A stretch of DNA of 15,128 nt from CAZVEV01 sp964625865. Its GTDB lineage: Bacteria; Planctomycetota; Phycisphaerae; SM23-33. Below the pieces are notes generated by a model, which worked only from the letters and a program-made list of their open reading frames with translations, was not told where the DNA came from and did not search any database. The stretch lies in the NCBI GenBank assembly GCA_964625865.1, contig CAZVEV010000133.1:1-15128 (forward strand), in the 5' to 3' direction. A program made the translations under genes and the position numbers. Positions within the stretch are counted from its first letter, which is position 1; each line of letters starts with the position of its first letter. Positions 14,356-15,128 of the stretch are shown piece by piece.

Positions 14356-14418
14356 CCTGCCTTCCGTCCCTGTTTTCCGCTGTCTTTCCTGTCTTCCTGC
14401 GGGGCCGGCCTGGCCGTC
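14346..14418. other. 73-bp stretch without A on the plus strand
   Basis: From 14346 to 14418 the plus strand contains only C, T and G, mostly pyrimidines. It includes a direct repeat of CCGTCCCTG at 14351-14359 and 14364-14372. The minus strand is correspondingly purine-rich just upstream of the candidate promoter. Confidence 0.5.
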
Positions 14419-14423
14419 AGGCC
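14407..14423. repeat. GC hairpin
   Basis: GGCCTG (14407-14412) pairs with CAGGCC (14418-14423) around a 5-nt loop. Confidence 0.4.
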
Positions 14424-14446
14424 CCAGAGGGGTCGTCAGCCTTTGG

Positions 14447-14473
14447 CCGGGGGTCGCCGCAGGCGGCCCCCGG
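14447..14473. repeat. Strong GC hairpin with CCGGGGG arms
   Basis: CCGGGGG-T-CGCC (14447-14458) pairs with GGCG-G-CCCCCGG (14462-14473), a 12-bp stem with one T-G wobble and a 3-nt loop. The same CCGGGGG and CCCCCGG arms recur at 14585-14613. Confidence 0.55.
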
Positions 14474-14497
14474 ATACGTACTCACTAATCCCAGAGC

Positions 14498-14525
14498 CCC
14501 GACGGGGTGACAGCAGTCCGTCGGG
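14498..14525. repeat. GC hairpin with CCCGACGG arms
   Basis: CCCGACGG (14498-14505) pairs perfectly with CCGTCGGG (14518-14525) across a 12-nt loop. An alternative small hairpin uses CCCC and GGGG at 14497-14507. Confidence 0.5.
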
Positions 14526-14584
14526 ACCCGCGTGGAAACAACGCTCTCACCCCCCTGGGGCTCAGCCTGTTTTAGAAACGCTAC

Positions 14585-14613
14585 CCGGGGGCCTCCCTCC
14601 GGTCAACCCCCGG
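14585..14613. repeat. Second hairpin with CCGGGGG arms
   Basis: CCGGGGG (14585-14591) pairs with CCCCCGG (14607-14613) across a 15-nt loop. It repeats the arms of the hairpin at 14447-14473. Confidence 0.45.
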
Positions 14614-14768
14614 CCAAGTGCTCAGGACCCCTCCGGGACCCGGATAGGCCGAGTGCTATTCTCCCACGCCGGGCGCCAATGTCCTAATCCATGCGCCATG
14701 ATCCTGCGCAGAGAGGAAAGGCATGCGGAATTCGCTGGCATCCCGCCATGGCTCTCCGCTGTGCCAAC

Positions 14769-14786
14769 AGCCCCGTTCACGGGGCT
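14769..14786. repeat. AGCCCCGT/ACGGGGCT hairpin
   Basis: AGCCCCGT (14769-14776) and ACGGGGCT (14779-14786) are perfect reverse complements with only 2 nt between them. It lies about 80 bp before the transposase remnant. Confidence 0.45.
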
Positions 14787-14851
14787 TCGCCTCGGCCGAC
14801 GATGATGGCGATATGGCTATCCCCGCAATGCCGACTTACCACGGTTTCTGA

Positions 14852-15128
14852 AGGTTGTTCGTCCTGATGTACTCCACGAAACGTTCTGCCGCACGATACT
14901 TCGGACTCGTGCCCTGCCAGGACGCCAGCGCCGGGTTCAATCGGCTGGGCCACATTACCAAGCAGGGCCCGCCGACGGCGCGGAAGTACCTGGTCGAGGG
15001 CACCTGGCAGGCCGTTCGGCGTTCGCCGACGGTGCGGGCGTACTTCGAGCGGATCTGCGGCGAAAAGCCCGAGCGCAAGAAGATCGCCGTGGTGGCCACC
15101 GCGCATTACCTGCTGCGATGCATGTGGG
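14852..15128 (+). pseudogene. IS110-family transposase, C-terminal remnant, cut by the window edge
   Basis: The plus-strand frame opens after a TGA at 14849-14851 and runs off the right edge without a stop. From the ATG at 14867 it encodes 87 codons. YFGLVPCQDASAGFNRLGHI, TKQGPPTARKYLVEGTWQAV and RSPTVRAYFERI, ending near HYLLRCMW, match the C-terminal domain of IS110/IS116/IS902 transposases, which carries a conserved Ser region near SAGFNRLGHITKQG. The N-terminal RuvC-like DEDD half expected upstream is not found in any plus-strand frame, so the gene is truncated or rearranged on its left side. It is the only gene-like sequence on the plus strand and probably marks an old insertion. Confidence 0.8.

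Larger units (their letters stand above)
14203..14851. other. Gene-free interval of about 650 bp
   Basis: No convincing coding sequence in any frame; the short ORF at 14443-14805 is Arg/Pro-rich and crosses GC hairpins. The interval holds a putative promoter, a 102-bp inverted-repeat unit, a stretch without A, and a run of GC hairpins, each listed separately. From 14641 to 14768 I see nothing identifiable. Confidence 0.6.

Noticed and set aside
14401..14640. CRISPR array
   Set aside because: The repeats are hairpins of unequal length and spacing, with no uniform repeat-spacer pattern and no cas gene.
14443..14805. 120-residue plus-strand ORF
   Set aside because: It is Arg/Pro/Gly-rich, crosses the GC hairpins and has no recognisable motif or good ribosome-binding site.
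14777..15106. Minus-strand ORFs at the right edge
   Set aside because: They are antisense to a clear IS110 transposase C-terminal domain and show no domain of their own.

Overview
The window is GC-rich DNA that looks like a chromosomal segment of a planctomycete (Planctomycetota, possibly Phycisphaerae-like). The reasons are three clustered formylglycine-type sulfatases with Tat signals, a very large exported protein related to the alpha subunit of hydrazine synthase with planctomycete-type CxxCH segments, a putative GHL15-like glycoside hydrolase, and interspersed GC hairpin repeats. This assignment rests on recalled family resemblance, not on a search. All nine intact genes are on the minus strand; the long plus-strand ORFs are shadows of them.

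Layout in the direction of transcription (right to left). At the right edge (14852-15128, plus strand) is the C-terminal remnant of an IS110-family transposase that runs out of the window. Next comes about 660 bp without a gene, filled with GC hairpins, a tract lacking A, and a 10-bp inverted repeat that brackets a plausible promoter. Then follow a putative glycoside hydrolase (14202-12835) and a Tat-exported FAD-dependent oxidoreductase (12771-11428), a stand-alone bacteriohemerythrin (11150-10722), a secreted SGNH-like hydrolase (10597-9713), and a small cysteine-cluster protein (9612-9148) whose best promoter puts the transcription start on its ATG.

The left 9 kb is a compact four-gene unit: an HzsA-related triheme protein with a C-terminal discoidin-like domain (9025-5225), then sulfatase A (5212-3566), sulfatase B with a HEAT-repeat tail (3569-1692) and sulfatase C (1681-107). 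Junctions are 12 bp, a 4-bp ATGA overlap and 10 bp. Downstream lie three overlapping palindromes that may form the terminator.

As a system, the left unit looks like export machinery for a sulfated polysaccharide. Three sulfatases of different subfamilies would remove different sulfate esters, while the triheme propeller/discoidin protein may bind glycan and transfer electrons. The glycoside hydrolase, oxidoreductase and SGNH hydrolase next door fit the same theme. The most notable points are a 42-bp repeat-derived insert in the same place and frame of two of the three sulfatases, the domain make-up of the triheme protein, and three copies of ATTTAGGTA inside its gene.
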